A stretch of DNA of 44,817 nucleotides, from contig JBJXFQ010000001.1 in NCBI GenBank assembly GCA_046155605.1, positions 1 through 44,817 on the forward strand, given 5' to 3'. The stretch is from JAEUIZ01 sp046155605 (GTDB lineage: Bacteria; Planctomycetota; Phycisphaerae; Phycisphaerales; UBA1924). Numbering within the stretch: position 1 is the first letter of the stretch; each line of letters opens with the position of its first letter. This document shows, one piece after another, positions 23,936 through 32,166 of the stretch. A program made the translations under genes and the position numbers. A model generated the notes under the pieces. That model searched no databases and had not been told where the DNA came from. It worked only from the letters and a program-made list of their open reading frames with translations.

Positions 23936-25243
23936 TCAGGAACACCCCGCCGCGAACGCGTTGCTGAAGCACACGAAATCGTTGACGTTCAGCACGGGCG
24001 GTGTCGTCGAGCCATCGCAGTTGGCCGCGCTCTCGCCCGCCGCAAACCGGTTGCTGAAGCACACGAAGTCGTTCACGTTCAAGATCGGCATCGCGGTCGA
24101 GCCGTCGCAGTTGGCATAGCACTCGGGCGTTGGCGGCTCCCAGGCCGCGATCGCCCGCGCCGCCGTGCCTTGGGTGCTGACGAGCCCGCCGTTGATCGTG
24201 AAACTGCCGTTGCTCTGGATCGTGAACGAGTAGAGCCCGGTGGGGCCGTCGAAGTTGTCGGTGATGAGCAGAAGGTTCCCGAGCACCGCGGCGTCACCGA
24301 GCGACCCCTGGATGCCGACGTCGAACAAGAATCCGGTCGGCGTGAGGCCGCCGCTGCCGGCATCAACCGCGAACGATCGGCAGGTCGCGTCCGTGCCGTG
24401 CCCGACGAAGACGAACCGGTCGTCCGCCGACGACACCGCGAGTTTGGGCGACGAGCCGGGCGAGACAAACGGCGCGTTGAGGAGCGAGGCGAGCGCGCCG
24501 GTGCCGGCATCGACCGCGAAAGCCGGAATCTTGTTTCCGCCCGAACTGATGCCCCCGCCGGCATAGAGCCGCTGCCCGTCGCGCGTAAACCCCGGTTGCA
24601 GCGGATAAACCCCGCCGGTGGCGAACGAACCGACCGAATCGAGCGTGCCGTTGGCGTTGATTCGGAAGCCGTGCAGCAAAAAGCCGTTGGAATCCGTCGC
24701 ATAGATCAGCGTTCGCGCGGGGTTGACTGTGACATAGGCACAGAACGCGCCCGCCGGCTCGCGGTCGATCTCGACGAGCGACGCGGGCGACTCGGTGTAT
24801 CGATAGACCACGATCTCGTTGCCGCCGCTCGTCCGCGTCCGCGTACACACGAGCACGTCATTGGCGATCCACTCGCAATCGAGCGGGCTGTCGGGCGTGG
24901 TAAAGACCCCGGCGGGCGTCAGCGTCGCGCCGGCATTCACGCGAAAGACCGACACCTGCTCGACCGTGGTGCTCGCTGTCGCGTGGCTCGTCGCCAGATG
25001 CAAGCCATCGGGCGACAAACCGATGCCATACGCGTTGGTCCCCGGCACGGGCATGCTCGTGCTCGGCGTGCTCCCCGTCACATACTTCGCCACAAACCGC
25101 GGCGAGCCGTCGGGGTTAAACGTGAACGCTGACACGCTCCCCTCGAGGTTCCCGTTGTTGGCCACGAAGGCCGCACGCTGCGAGGATTGCGCCAAGGCCG
25201 GGGCCGAAGCGCCAACGAAAGCCAACAACGCGCCGATTCGCAT
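23936..25243 (-). CDS. Exported beta-propeller (lactonase-like) protein with dockerin-like tail
   Basis: 435 residues from ATG 25243, which has GGAG 8 nt upstream and opens a clean signal peptide (MRIGALLAFVGASAPALAQ); ATG 25270 is an alternative. The body has repeated blades of the YncE/lactonase type (VSAFTFNPDGSPRF, YGIGLSPDGLHLATSH, GFRINANGTLDSVGSF, AVSSADDRFVFVGHGTD). It ends with two copies of the cysteine-containing dockerin-like motif (CYANCDGSTAMPILNVNDF, then ANCDGSTTPPVLNVNDF, then GCS). The two near-identical copies are also visible as a DNA direct repeat at 23945-24115. Enzyme activity is not shown. Confidence 0.82.
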   Translation of the reverse strand: MRIGALLAFVGASAPALAQSSQRAAFVANNGNLEGSVSAFTFNPDGSPRFVAKYVTGSTPSTSMPVPGTNAYGIGLSPDGLHLATSHATASTTVEQVSVFRVNAGATLTPAGVFTTPDSPLDCEWIANDVLVCTRTRTSGGNEIVVYRYTESPASLVEIDREPAGAFCAYVTVNPARTLIYATDSNGFLLHGFRINANGTLDSVGSFATGGVYPLQPGFTRDGQRLYAGGGISSGGNKIPAFAVDAGTGALASLLNAPFVSPGSSPKLAVSSADDRFVFVGHGTDATCRSFAVDAGSGGLTPTGFLFDVGIQGSLGDAAVLGNLLLITDNFDGPTGLYSFTIQSNGSFTINGGLVSTQGTAARAIAAWEPPTPECYANCDGSTAMPILNVNDFVCFSNRFAAGESAANCDGSTTPPVLNVNDFVCFSNAFAAGCS

Positions 25244-25370
25244 GCGATCGCTCCGGAGGGTGTGAGGCATCCGCCTCGGGGATCGAAAGCCGATACCCGA
25301 CGCCGGTCAAGCCCTACACCTCCCGATCATGCGGAAAGCGCAAATATCGGTCCCAAACGCGAAATCGGGA

Positions 25371-25399
25371 TTGTGCCCTTGGCCCTTCTTGGGTACACT
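25371..25399 (+). promoter_or_regulatory. Putative promoter of the tandem HAF-repeat genes
   Basis: TTGTGC (25371-25376) and TACACT (25394-25399) are 17 bp apart, giving a predicted start near 25405 and a leader of about 37 nt with GGGGAGAG as ribosome-binding site before ATG 25442. Confidence 0.5.
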
Positions 25400-25441
25400 C
25401 TGGCTCCGTGTGGGATAACGGCTAGTTGGGGAGAGAACTCG

Positions 25442-26734
25442 ATGCGTCCAGCAACGTCCGTTCGGCGTCGCGCCCTCCATGAGGCGCGGTTGTTTTGGTT
25501 CGCCGCTTTCGCCGGCTTGGCGCTTGCCAGTTCCGCGGCTGCGCAGCCCAGCCTCACCGCCATCGGCGCGCCCGTCGGCGGCAAGAGCCTCGCCTTCGGC
25601 GTCTCCGCTGATGGCCTCGTCGTGGTTGGGCACACCCTCGTCGGCACGCCACCAGCCGCCACCTATGAGGCCTTCCGCTGGACCTCCGGCGGTGGTCTCG
25701 TCGGCCTGGGCGACCTCGCCGGCGGCACCGTTGAGAGCCGCGCCGTCGGCACCAACGCCGATGGCTCCGTCGTCGTCGGTTTCTCCAGTTCCACAGACGG
25801 TTTCGAGGCCTTCCGCTGGACATCCGGCGGCGGTCTCGTCGGGCTGGGCGACCTCGCCGGCGGCTCCTTCAACAGTTCCGCTTCCGCGTGCTCCACCGAT
25901 GGCTCGGTCATCGTCGGCTACGGTGCCTCCACCGCCGCCGCCATCGAAGCCTTCCGCTGGGTCGATCCAGGTCCGATGGCGGGCATCGGCGACCTCCCCG
26001 GCGGACCCGTCAGTTCTTCCGCCGCCGCCTGCAGCGCCGACGGCTCGATCATCGTCGGAACCAGCATCTCAGCCAACGGCCCAGAAGCCTTCCAATGGAC
26101 CGCACCAGGGACCATCCTCGCTCTGGGCGACCTGCCCGGCGGCGTCTTCAGCAGTTCTGCCGCAGGCTGCTCCGCTGACGGTTCCGTCATCGTGGGAACC
26201 TCCGCTTCCGCCTCCGGCAGCGAGGCCTTCCGATGGACTGCCAGCGGCATGGTCGGGCTCAGCGACCTCTCGGGCGGCGCGTTCGCTAGCGGGGCCACCG
26301 CCGTCTCCGCCGACGCCAACATCATCGTCGGCATCGCCACCTCCGCCGCCGGTCAGCGCGCGTTCATCTGGGACCCCATCAGCGGCATGCGCGACCTCCA
26401 GCAATACCTCACCGACCTCGGTGTCAACACCACGGGCTGGCGACTCGATGCCGCCACCGGCGTCTCCGCTGACGGCAGCGTCATCGTCGGCTACGGCGAG
26501 GGCGGGGGTTTCACACAGACCGGCTTTGTCGCCGTGGTTCCGAAGTTCTGCTATGCCAACTGCGACGGCAGCCTCGCCGCGCCAGTGCTCAACGTCAACG
26601 ACTTCGTCTGCTTCCTGAACGCCTTCGCGTCGGGCTCGCCCTACGCCAACTGCGACCTCTCGACCGTTGCCCCAGTCCTCAATGTCAACGATTTCGTCTG
26701 CTACAACAATCTCTTCGCCACGGGTTGCCCGTGA
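25442..26734 (+). CDS. Exported HAF-repeat protein with dockerin-like tail
   Basis: 430 residues from ATG 25442; the frame is open upstream, but the signal peptide (RLFWFAAFAGLALASSAAAQ) and ribosome-binding site fix the start. Six to seven HAF repeats follow, each about 49 residues, with consensus GLGDLPGGxFxSSAxxCSADGSVIVGxSxSxxGxEAFRWT. The repeats are very regular, which suggests recent internal duplication. The last 60 residues are two dockerin-like units (CYANCDGSLAAPVLNVNDF; YANCDLSTVAPVLNVNDF). The second has DLS in place of DGS. Its TGA overlaps the ATG of the next gene (TGATG), so the two are translationally coupled. Confidence 0.87.
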   Translation: MRPATSVRRRALHEARLFWFAAFAGLALASSAAAQPSLTAIGAPVGGKSLAFGVSADGLVVVGHTLVGTPPAATYEAFRWTSGGGLVGLGDLAGGTVESRAVGTNADGSVVVGFSSSTDGFEAFRWTSGGGLVGLGDLAGGSFNSSASACSTDGSVIVGYGASTAAAIEAFRWVDPGPMAGIGDLPGGPVSSSAAACSADGSIIVGTSISANGPEAFQWTAPGTILALGDLPGGVFSSSAAGCSADGSVIVGTSASASGSEAFRWTASGMVGLSDLSGGAFASGATAVSADANIIVGIATSAAGQRAFIWDPISGMRDLQQYLTDLGVNTTGWRLDAATGVSADGSVIVGYGEGGGFTQTGFVAVVPKFCYANCDGSLAAPVLNVNDFVCFLNAFASGSPYANCDLSTVAPVLNVNDFVCYNNLFATGCP

Positions 26735-28062
26735 TGCTCGCCCGTATGTGGGGATATCCAGGGTTCATGCGGAGCCTCGCCGCGCTCGGCGCGTGCTCGG
26801 GCCTCGTCGGCGCGCCGACGGACGCCGATGCACAGGCCCTGCGCACCGACATTTTCCGCGGCCTCGGTCGCCTCCCGGGCACGATGAACGGCAGTTGGGC
26901 CTGGGGCATCTCCGCCGATGGCTCGGTCGTCGTCGGCCGCTCCGCTTCCTCGCTCGGTCCGCAGGCCTTCCGCTGGTCCGCCGATCTCGGCATGGAGGGC
27001 CTCGGGGATCTTCCCGGCGGCTCGTTCGCCAGTTGGGCCTGTGCCGTCTCCGCCGATGGCTCGGTCATCGCCGGCTTCGGCAAGTCCGCCGCCTCCGGCA
27101 ACAACGACGAGGCCTTCGTCTATTCCAAAGCCCTCGGCATGATGCCGCTGGGCGACCTCCCAGGCGGCGAGTTCCTCAGCCAGGCTTATGCCGTCTCCAC
27201 CGATGGTTCCACCATCGTCGGCGTCAGCCGAACCATCAACGGCTTCGAAGCCTTCAGATGGTCGGAGAGTGCAGGCATGGTCGGCCTGGGCGATCTTCCC
27301 GGCGGCGTCGTCTCCAGTGGTGGCCAGGGCGTCGCGCCCCGTGGTGCCGCCGTTGTCGGCTATGGCTGGGCTGATCTCGGCTACGAACCGTTCCTCTGGA
27401 CTCCCGCAGGCGGGATGCAATCTCTCGGGGACCTCCCCGGCGGCGCTCACTTCGGCATCGCCAATGCCATCACCCCCGACGCCTCCGTTGTCGTCGGGCT
27501 CAGTTCCTCCGAGGCCAGCGGCACGGGCTCCGAGGCCTTCCGGTGGGATCGCGCCTTTGGACTCCGGTCACTGGGTGACCTTTCCGGCGGCATCGTCCAG
27601 AGCCAGGCCCAGGCCGTCTCTGCCGATGGCTGGGTCGTCGTCGGTGAGGCCACGAGCGACCTCGGACGCGAGGCCTTCATCTGGGATCCCATCCACGGCA
27701 CGCGCAACTTGCGCTCCGTCGTCATCGCCGAGTTCGGCCTCGAGGCCGCTCGCGCCCTCGCCGGATGGACGCTGCGCACCGCCACCGCCATCTCCGCCGA
27801 CGGCACCGTCATCGCGGGCAACGGCATCAATCCGCTCGGCCAGTCCGAGGCCTGGGTCGCGCGAGTCATGCCCTTCTGCTACGCCAACTGCGATGGCTCG
27901 ACCGTGCCGCCCGTGCTCAACGTCAACGACTTTGCCTGCTTCCTCACTGCCTTTGCCACCGGCTCGCTCTATGCCAACTGCGACGGCAGCACCACCGCTC
28001 CCGCTGTCAACGTCGCCGACCTCATCTGCTTCAACGAGAAGTTCGCGTCCGGTTGCCCGTAG
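26734..28062 (+). CDS. Exported HAF-repeat protein with dockerin-like tail (coupled paralogue)
   Basis: 442 residues from ATG 26734, which overlaps the previous stop by one base; later ATGs at 26746 and 26767 would also give a signal peptide (FMRSLAALGACSGLVGAPTD ending ADAQ). The layout repeats that of the upstream gene: about seven HAF units (GISADGSVVVGRS, AFRWSADLGMEGLGDLPGG and so on), a WDP insertion near the end (FIWDPIHGTRNLRS) and two dockerin-like units (CYANCDGSTVPPVLNVNDF; YANCDGSTTAPAVNVADL). It probably arose by tandem duplication. Secreted or surface-anchored; role unknown. Confidence 0.87.
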   Translation: MLARMWGYPGFMRSLAALGACSGLVGAPTDADAQALRTDIFRGLGRLPGTMNGSWAWGISADGSVVVGRSASSLGPQAFRWSADLGMEGLGDLPGGSFASWACAVSADGSVIAGFGKSAASGNNDEAFVYSKALGMMPLGDLPGGEFLSQAYAVSTDGSTIVGVSRTINGFEAFRWSESAGMVGLGDLPGGVVSSGGQGVAPRGAAVVGYGWADLGYEPFLWTPAGGMQSLGDLPGGAHFGIANAITPDASVVVGLSSSEASGTGSEAFRWDRAFGLRSLGDLSGGIVQSQAQAVSADGWVVVGEATSDLGREAFIWDPIHGTRNLRSVVIAEFGLEAARALAGWTLRTATAISADGTVIAGNGINPLGQSEAWVARVMPFCYANCDGSTVPPVLNVNDFACFLTAFATGSLYANCDGSTTAPAVNVADLICFNEKFASGCP

Positions 28063-28101
28063 TCCGACCTGCGATCGGCCTCCGGCGCGCAAGCACGCGA
28101 C

Positions 28102-29694
28102 TTACCGGGCTTTGTCTGACTCCCCGTCGTGCGTCGGCCTCACCTTCCCCAGCGCCGCCGGCAACTCGATCCCTGCCTGCTGCGCCAACTCGTGGATCCG
28201 CGGGAGCGCGCCCACAAACCCCGAGAGCCAATCCGCCGTGACGTTGCGGCCGGTGCCGTTCCCGTTGCCGTTGGCGTGCCCGCCGCTCCCCGTGTCCCAG
28301 ACCGTGATCTTGTCGATCTTGAGGTTCTGGATGGCCTTGACCTGCTCGGCGACCAACTTGGGCAGTTGCTCGATCAGCAGCAGCGTCGGGCCGACCGCGG
28401 GGTCAGTCCCGCACGCCTCGATCAGTTTGCGATAGCCCTCGGCCTTGGCCTCCATCACCATCTTGACGCCCTGCGCCTCGGCCTCATACTTCGCCAGCGT
28501 CGCGTCAGCCTCGCCCTGGGCCTCGCGCCGCCGCTTCTCGGCCTCGGCCTCCGCCGCCAGGGCGATCCGCTGCTTCTCGATCTCCTGCGGCGCGATCTGC
28601 TCCTTCGCCAACCGCGCCATCTCCTGCTCGCGTTCCGCGTTGGCGATCGCCTCCGCCGATTTCGCGTTCGCCACCTGCGCCCGCCGCCTCGCCTCGGCCT
28701 GGATCTCGGCGAGTTTGGCGTTGCTCTCCGCCATCGTCGCCCGCGAGGTGTTCTCGCCCGTCGTCGCCCTTGCCTCCGCCTCCGCCACCCGGATCCGCTG
28801 CTCCTGCTCGGCCTGCTTGCGCGCCGTCGCCGTTTCCGCCTCGCGCTGCGCGATCGTGATCTCGCGGTCTCGTTTCGATTGCGCCTCGCCCCGCACCGCG
28901 TCGGCCTCCAGCGCCGCCACGCGCACGCGCTGCTGCTGCTCCAGTTCCTTCTGGCCCTGGATCGACGCGGCCGATTCCTTCGCCACGTTCACCGTCTTCT
29001 CGCGCACCGCGATCGCCTCGCCCGTCGCGCCCGTCTGCTCCTGCTGCGCCACCTCGACCTTGGCCCGCTGGATCGCCTCGGCCGCCGCTCGCTTCCCGAT
29101 CGCCTGGATATAGCCGCTCTCGTCGGTGATGTCGCGCACGTTCACGTTGATCAGGTCGAGCCCGATCTTGTTGATCTCCTGCCCGACGTTCTCGTTGATC
29201 AACTTCATGAACTTCTCGCGGTCCTTGTTGATCTCCTCGATCGTCAGCGTCGCGATCACCAGCCGCAGTTGCCCGAGGATGATGTCCTGCGCGAGTTCGC
29301 GGATCTGCTGCGGTGCCAGCGGCAAGAGCCGCTCCGCCGCATTCCCCATCAGCACCGGGTCCGTCGAGATGCCCACCGTGAACGTCGCCGGCACGTTCAC
29401 GCGGATGTTGTTCAGCGACAGCGCCCCCTCCAGCGGGATGTCGATCACCATCGGCTCCAGCGCCATGTAGGCATAGTCCTGGATCAACGGCCAGACGAAC
29501 GTGCCGCCGCCGTGCAGGCACTTCGCCGCCCTGTTCCCGCCCACGCGTCCATAGACCACCAGAATCCGATTCGACGGGCACCGCCGATATCGCATCGTGA
29601 TGAACGCGGCAAAGAAGATCAGCAGCAGCACCACCGCCGCCACCAGCCCGAACCAAATCGCCGGATTCGTCTCCGCCAGCATTGCCATGTTCAT
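28102..29694 (-). CDS. Flotillin family protein (SPFH/Band 7)
   Basis: 530 residues from ATG 29694, preceded by AAGGAAGGAAC about 7 nt away; the upstream part of the frame overlaps repeats and is not coding. A single transmembrane helix (12-33) is followed by a Band 7/SPFH domain (about 38-190, VVYGRVGGNRAAKCLHGGGTF onward) and a long Ala/Glu/Arg-rich coiled coil (about 200-420). The C-terminus has GNGNGTG and ends with a helical segment. Flotillins scaffold ordered membrane microdomains. The NfeD-like gene lies directly upstream on the same strand, the usual flotillin-NfeD arrangement. Confidence 0.93.
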   Translation of the reverse strand: MNMAMLAETNPAIWFGLVAAVVLLLIFFAAFITMRYRRCPSNRILVVYGRVGGNRAAKCLHGGGTFVWPLIQDYAYMALEPMVIDIPLEGALSLNNIRVNVPATFTVGISTDPVLMGNAAERLLPLAPQQIRELAQDIILGQLRLVIATLTIEEINKDREKFMKLINENVGQEINKIGLDLINVNVRDITDESGYIQAIGKRAAAEAIQRAKVEVAQQEQTGATGEAIAVREKTVNVAKESAASIQGQKELEQQQRVRVAALEADAVRGEAQSKRDREITIAQREAETATARKQAEQEQRIRVAEAEARATTGENTSRATMAESNAKLAEIQAEARRRAQVANAKSAEAIANAEREQEMARLAKEQIAPQEIEKQRIALAAEAEAEKRRREAQGEADATLAKYEAEAQGVKMVMEAKAEGYRKLIEACGTDPAVGPTLLLIEQLPKLVAEQVKAIQNLKIDKITVWDTGSGGHANGNGNGTGRNVTADWLSGFVGALPRIHELAQQAGIELPAALGKVRPTHDGESDKAR

Positions 29695-29753
29695 GGTTCG
29701 TTCCTTCCTTGCCGGCCGTCCGCCCGGCAACCACCGCCCGCAGCCTACCAGTT

Positions 29754-29862
29754 TCTCGTGCCACCGACCGCGCTTCAAAGTCGGCGCGTTTGGCTCTCGT
29801 GCCACCGACCATGCCTTTGCATGGTCGGTGCGTTTGGAGGAAGGAGGCGCTGGACGCCTCCT
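29754..29862. repeat. GTGCCACCGACC hairpin repeats between nfeD-like and flotillin genes
   Basis: Two adjacent units begin TCTCGTGCCACCGACC and end GCGTTTGG (29754-29793 and 29795-29837). The second holds a perfect 11-bp stem, ACCGACCATGC (29804-29814) and GCATGGTCGGT (29819-29829), around a CTTT loop. A further stem AGGAGGCG (29842-29849) and CGCCTCCT (29855-29862) follows and touches the nfeD-like stop codon. A related GGTGGCACCGG pair lies at 39810-39844. These look like REP-type intergenic elements; they could reduce flotillin relative to NfeD expression. Confidence 0.65.
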
Positions 29863-30436
29863 ACGCCCGTGCCACCGTCACGGTGTTGTCCGTGTTCGCC
29901 GAGATGATCCGAACCCGCGTCCCCGTCGGCAACGGCTCGTTCTCGCTCACCGCGTTGAAAATCCGCTGCCGATCCGTCAGCGACACACGAACCTGCCCCG
30001 TTCCTTCGCGGTTCGACGGCACGCTCAGATACACCTCGCCCTCGCGCCCCACCGTCGAATCCAGCCGCACCGTCCCGCTCGATTGCAACTCGCTCATCCC
30101 TTTCAGCAGGATCGCCAGCAGCCACACCATCGCCACCCCGCACGCCACCGCCACGGCGACGCTGATCGCCCAACTCCACGACGTGCCCTTGAGCGCCCCC
30201 AGCCCGCCCCAGCCGAATCCCATCATGAACGCCGCGACGCTCTGGATCGACAGAATCTGGAAATCACCCCCTGAATCGTGGTGCGCGTCGCCCGTGTCAA
30301 AGTGCGCGTCCGCGGCCACGTCGTGATGCCCGCCACCCGTCAGCAGCATCACCACGCGGAACAGAAAGAAGATCGTTCCAACCAGCGCCGGCACGCCGTA
30401 CCACGCCGCCCCGCCACCGAAGAAAAGTTCCACCAT
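29861..30436 (-). CDS. NfeD-like membrane protein, flotillin partner
   Basis: 191 residues from ATG 30436 with GGAGGTG 5 nt upstream. There are membrane segments at about 11-32 (AWYGVPALVGTIFFLFRVVMLL), 68-85 and 95-118, followed by a soluble C-terminal beta barrel (TVGREGEVYLSVPSNREGTGQVRVS ... TRVRIISANTDNTVTV), the OB-like NfeD domain. Between the first two segments lies an unusual His/Asp/Ala-rich loop (HHDVAADAHFDTGDAHHDSG). It precedes the flotillin gene by about 170 bp, and NfeD proteins commonly act with flotillins. The long N-terminal serine-protease part of some NfeD proteins is absent. Confidence 0.82.
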   Translation of the reverse strand: MVELFFGGGAAWYGVPALVGTIFFLFRVVMLLTGGGHHDVAADAHFDTGDAHHDSGGDFQILSIQSVAAFMMGFGWGGLGALKGTSWSWAISVAVAVACGVAMVWLLAILLKGMSELQSSGTVRLDSTVGREGEVYLSVPSNREGTGQVRVSLTDRQRIFNAVSENEPLPTGTRVRIISANTDNTVTVARA

Positions 30437-30599
30437 GGCCGCACCTCCGTTCGTGCTTCCAGGCCCGACCAGCCTTCCCATCAGACCCTACCAGGAAGTC
30501 CTATCCCCATCGTATTCGGGAAAAAACCCCATGTCTTTCAGACCACAGCCCCCCTGTAGGTCCGCCACTTCGTCGCGCCATCACCCTGCCTTGCTCCCG

Positions 30600-30626
30600 C
30601 CGTCCCTTCGTCCCTCAGTCCCTTCT
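30600..30626. repeat. GGGACGA-type tract (reverse orientation)
   Basis: Polypyrimidine sequence CGTCCCTTCGTCCCTCAGTC followed by CCTTC, the complement of the tract at 3602-3638. It lies in the 204-bp gap upstream of ybaB and may weaken recognition of a ribosome-binding site there, since none is evident. Confidence 0.4.
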
Positions 30627-30640
30627 TCCTACCCTCCCCC

Positions 30641-31012
30641 ATGTTCGACAAACTCAAGGCCATGGGTGCCGTCGCGGGCCTGATGAAAGACAAGGACCGC
30701 CTCCGCGCCGTCACCACGAGAATCCAGGACACCGCCGAATCGCTTCGCTGCGAGGGCGTCGGCGGGGGCGGGGCCGTCCGCGCCACGGTCAACGGCAAAC
30801 TCCGCGTCCTTGCCATCGACCTCCAGCCCGCCCTCGTCTCGGGCATGGCCGCCGACGAACGCACCCGCCAACTCGCCGGCGGCGTCATCGCCGAGGCCGT
30901 CAATGCCGCCCTCGCCCTCGCCCAGGCACGCATGAAAGACATCCTCAGCCGCGAGGCGAAAGACCTCGGCCTGCCCGACCTCCCGGGCGACCTCACCGGC
31001 CTGCTCCAGTGA
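30641..31012 (+). CDS. YbaB/EbfC family nucleoid-associated protein
   Basis: 123 residues. The family forms tweezer-like dimers that bind DNA. Features include the N-terminal MFDKLKAMGAVAGLMKDKDRL, the strand VRATVNGKLRVLAIDLQPAL and the C-terminal helix AGGVIAEAVNAALALAQARMKDILS. The sequence is shorter in Gln/Met content than E. coli YbaB but co-linear. The start at ATG 30641 has no clear ribosome-binding site; it is the only reasonable in-frame ATG. Its stop overlaps the start of the Nudix gene (GTGA), so the two are coupled. The usual dnaX/recR neighbours are not here. Confidence 0.88.
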   Translation: MFDKLKAMGAVAGLMKDKDRLRAVTTRIQDTAESLRCEGVGGGGAVRATVNGKLRVLAIDLQPALVSGMAADERTRQLAGGVIAEAVNAALALAQARMKDILSREAKDLGLPDLPGDLTGLLQ

Positions 31013-31785
31013 CCACCACGCCGACCGTGCAACTCTTGCCCTGGCCAGCCGGCACGACCTGCACAATCGAAATCGAGCCCGGCGTCGCATCTTCATCGGC
31101 TCACGCCGCCGCGATCCGCCGCGAGTGGGACCGCCTGCGCGCGCTCAACCCGCGACTCTTCGACGCGCCAATCCTCTCGGCCGTCTCCTTCACGCCGGGG
31201 GCCATCCGCGCGCGCACGAGCACCTACCAGCGCCTCGTGGTCCAGCCTGTAGTCGAGACCGGCACCGAGCAACTCTCCGTCACGGCCGTGGTGATCGCGC
31301 GCGACGGACCGACGCCGCGCGTGCTCCTCGGCCGCCGTGGCAAACTGACCCGCATCTATCAGGAGCAATGGGAACTTGGCCCATCCGGCGGGATCGATCC
31401 GCCGATGCCGCTGCCGGCGACGCCGCTGACACCGATGCCGATGCGGCTCGGATGGGCCGAGGTGTGCGCACAAGTACGGCGCGAGGCCGCCGAAGAACTC
31501 GGCAACGGCAGCGAATCGAGTGCGGCGGCGAACTGGGTCGTGCCGCGGCGGACGTGGGGGGTCTGCCGCGATTTCGTCGCCCGCAGCGCCGACATCGTGG
31601 TCGAGTGCGACTGGACGGGGCCGGCGGTGGGAGATGGGAGCGCGCCGGTTCCGGCAGGCCCCAGCGATCAATGGGAGTACGAGCGCACCGCATGGCTCTC
31701 GCGTGACGAGATGCCCGCGTTCGTGCGCGCAAACCGGGTCATCGAGCCGACACGCGCCCTCCTCGCGGCGATGGGGTGGTTGTAA
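31009..31785 (+). CDS. Nudix hydrolase-domain protein
   Basis: 258 residues from GTG 31009, overlapping the ybaB stop by 4 bp. The Nudix box is split by an insertion: GGID (start), a Pro/Met-rich stretch PPMPLPATPLTPMPMRLGW, then QVRREAAEELG, whose REAAEEL supplies the metal-binding glutamates. The preceding strand region VTAVVIARDGPTPRVLLGRRG is typical. The N-terminal 80 residues do not match a domain I know. The family cleaves nucleoside diphosphate-linked compounds, but the insertion in the box prevents a substrate call. Confidence 0.82.
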   Translation: MTTTPTVQLLPWPAGTTCTIEIEPGVASSSAHAAAIRREWDRLRALNPRLFDAPILSAVSFTPGAIRARTSTYQRLVVQPVVETGTEQLSVTAVVIARDGPTPRVLLGRRGKLTRIYQEQWELGPSGGIDPPMPLPATPLTPMPMRLGWAEVCAQVRREAAEELGNGSESSAAANWVVPRRTWGVCRDFVARSADIVVECDWTGPAVGDGSAPVPAGPSDQWEYERTAWLSRDEMPAFVRANRVIEPTRALLAAMGWL

Positions 31786-31975
31786 GCGATGGCGGATGCC
31801 GGCGAGCGGGATGCCGGCGATGTGGTGGATGGAGCGCCAACATTTGCCACGATCGACCGGCTCGGCGGTCAGTCGAGCGCGAGCGCCACGGTCCTTCGAA
31901 TCACGACCGAGCCGCAAGCCTCAGTCGTGGCACAGCCGGGGTCACCGATGTATCATTTCGATAAGGAGCCAAGCC

Positions 31976-32152
31976 ATGTCCATCCCAACTGCCGACGGCA
32001 TGTACGCGATGACGCTCGATCCCGACCTCACGACCCGAGTGCTCGGCGGCCCATTCAACGACATCGACGATGTTCTCGACGCGTGCTTCGACGAACTGAT
32101 GGCGAGCGATCGTGGTTGCGATACGGTGTCTTACGCGGAAGTTCGCAGTTGA
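31976..32152 (+). CDS. Small hypothetical protein (58 aa)
   Basis: Starts at ATG 31976 with AAGGAG 7 nt upstream, a strong initiation signal. It encodes 58 mainly acidic residues (PFNDIDDVLDACFDELMASD is the central helix-like part). It is not a shadow of another gene: the surrounding 31786-31975 and the complementary strand have no supported gene. It is convergent with the PLD nuclease gene, 14 bp apart. No homologue is recognised. Confidence 0.5.
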   Translation: MSIPTADGMYAMTLDPDLTTRVLGGPFNDIDDVLDACFDELMASDRGCDTVSYAEVRS

Positions 32153-32166
32153 TAGAGATCGAAAAC

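Noticed and set aside
23936..24120. End of a plus-strand gene (22773-24119) across the beta-propeller tail
   Set aside because: That frame is out of phase with the HAF gene and antisense to the dockerin-like tail; Ser/Pro/Arg-rich without a domain.
28129..29907. 592-codon plus-strand open frame
   Set aside because: It is antisense to the flotillin gene, is full of Arg/Leu/His runs typical of complementary-strand reading of GC-rich coiled-coil DNA, and has no recognisable domain or ribosome-binding site.
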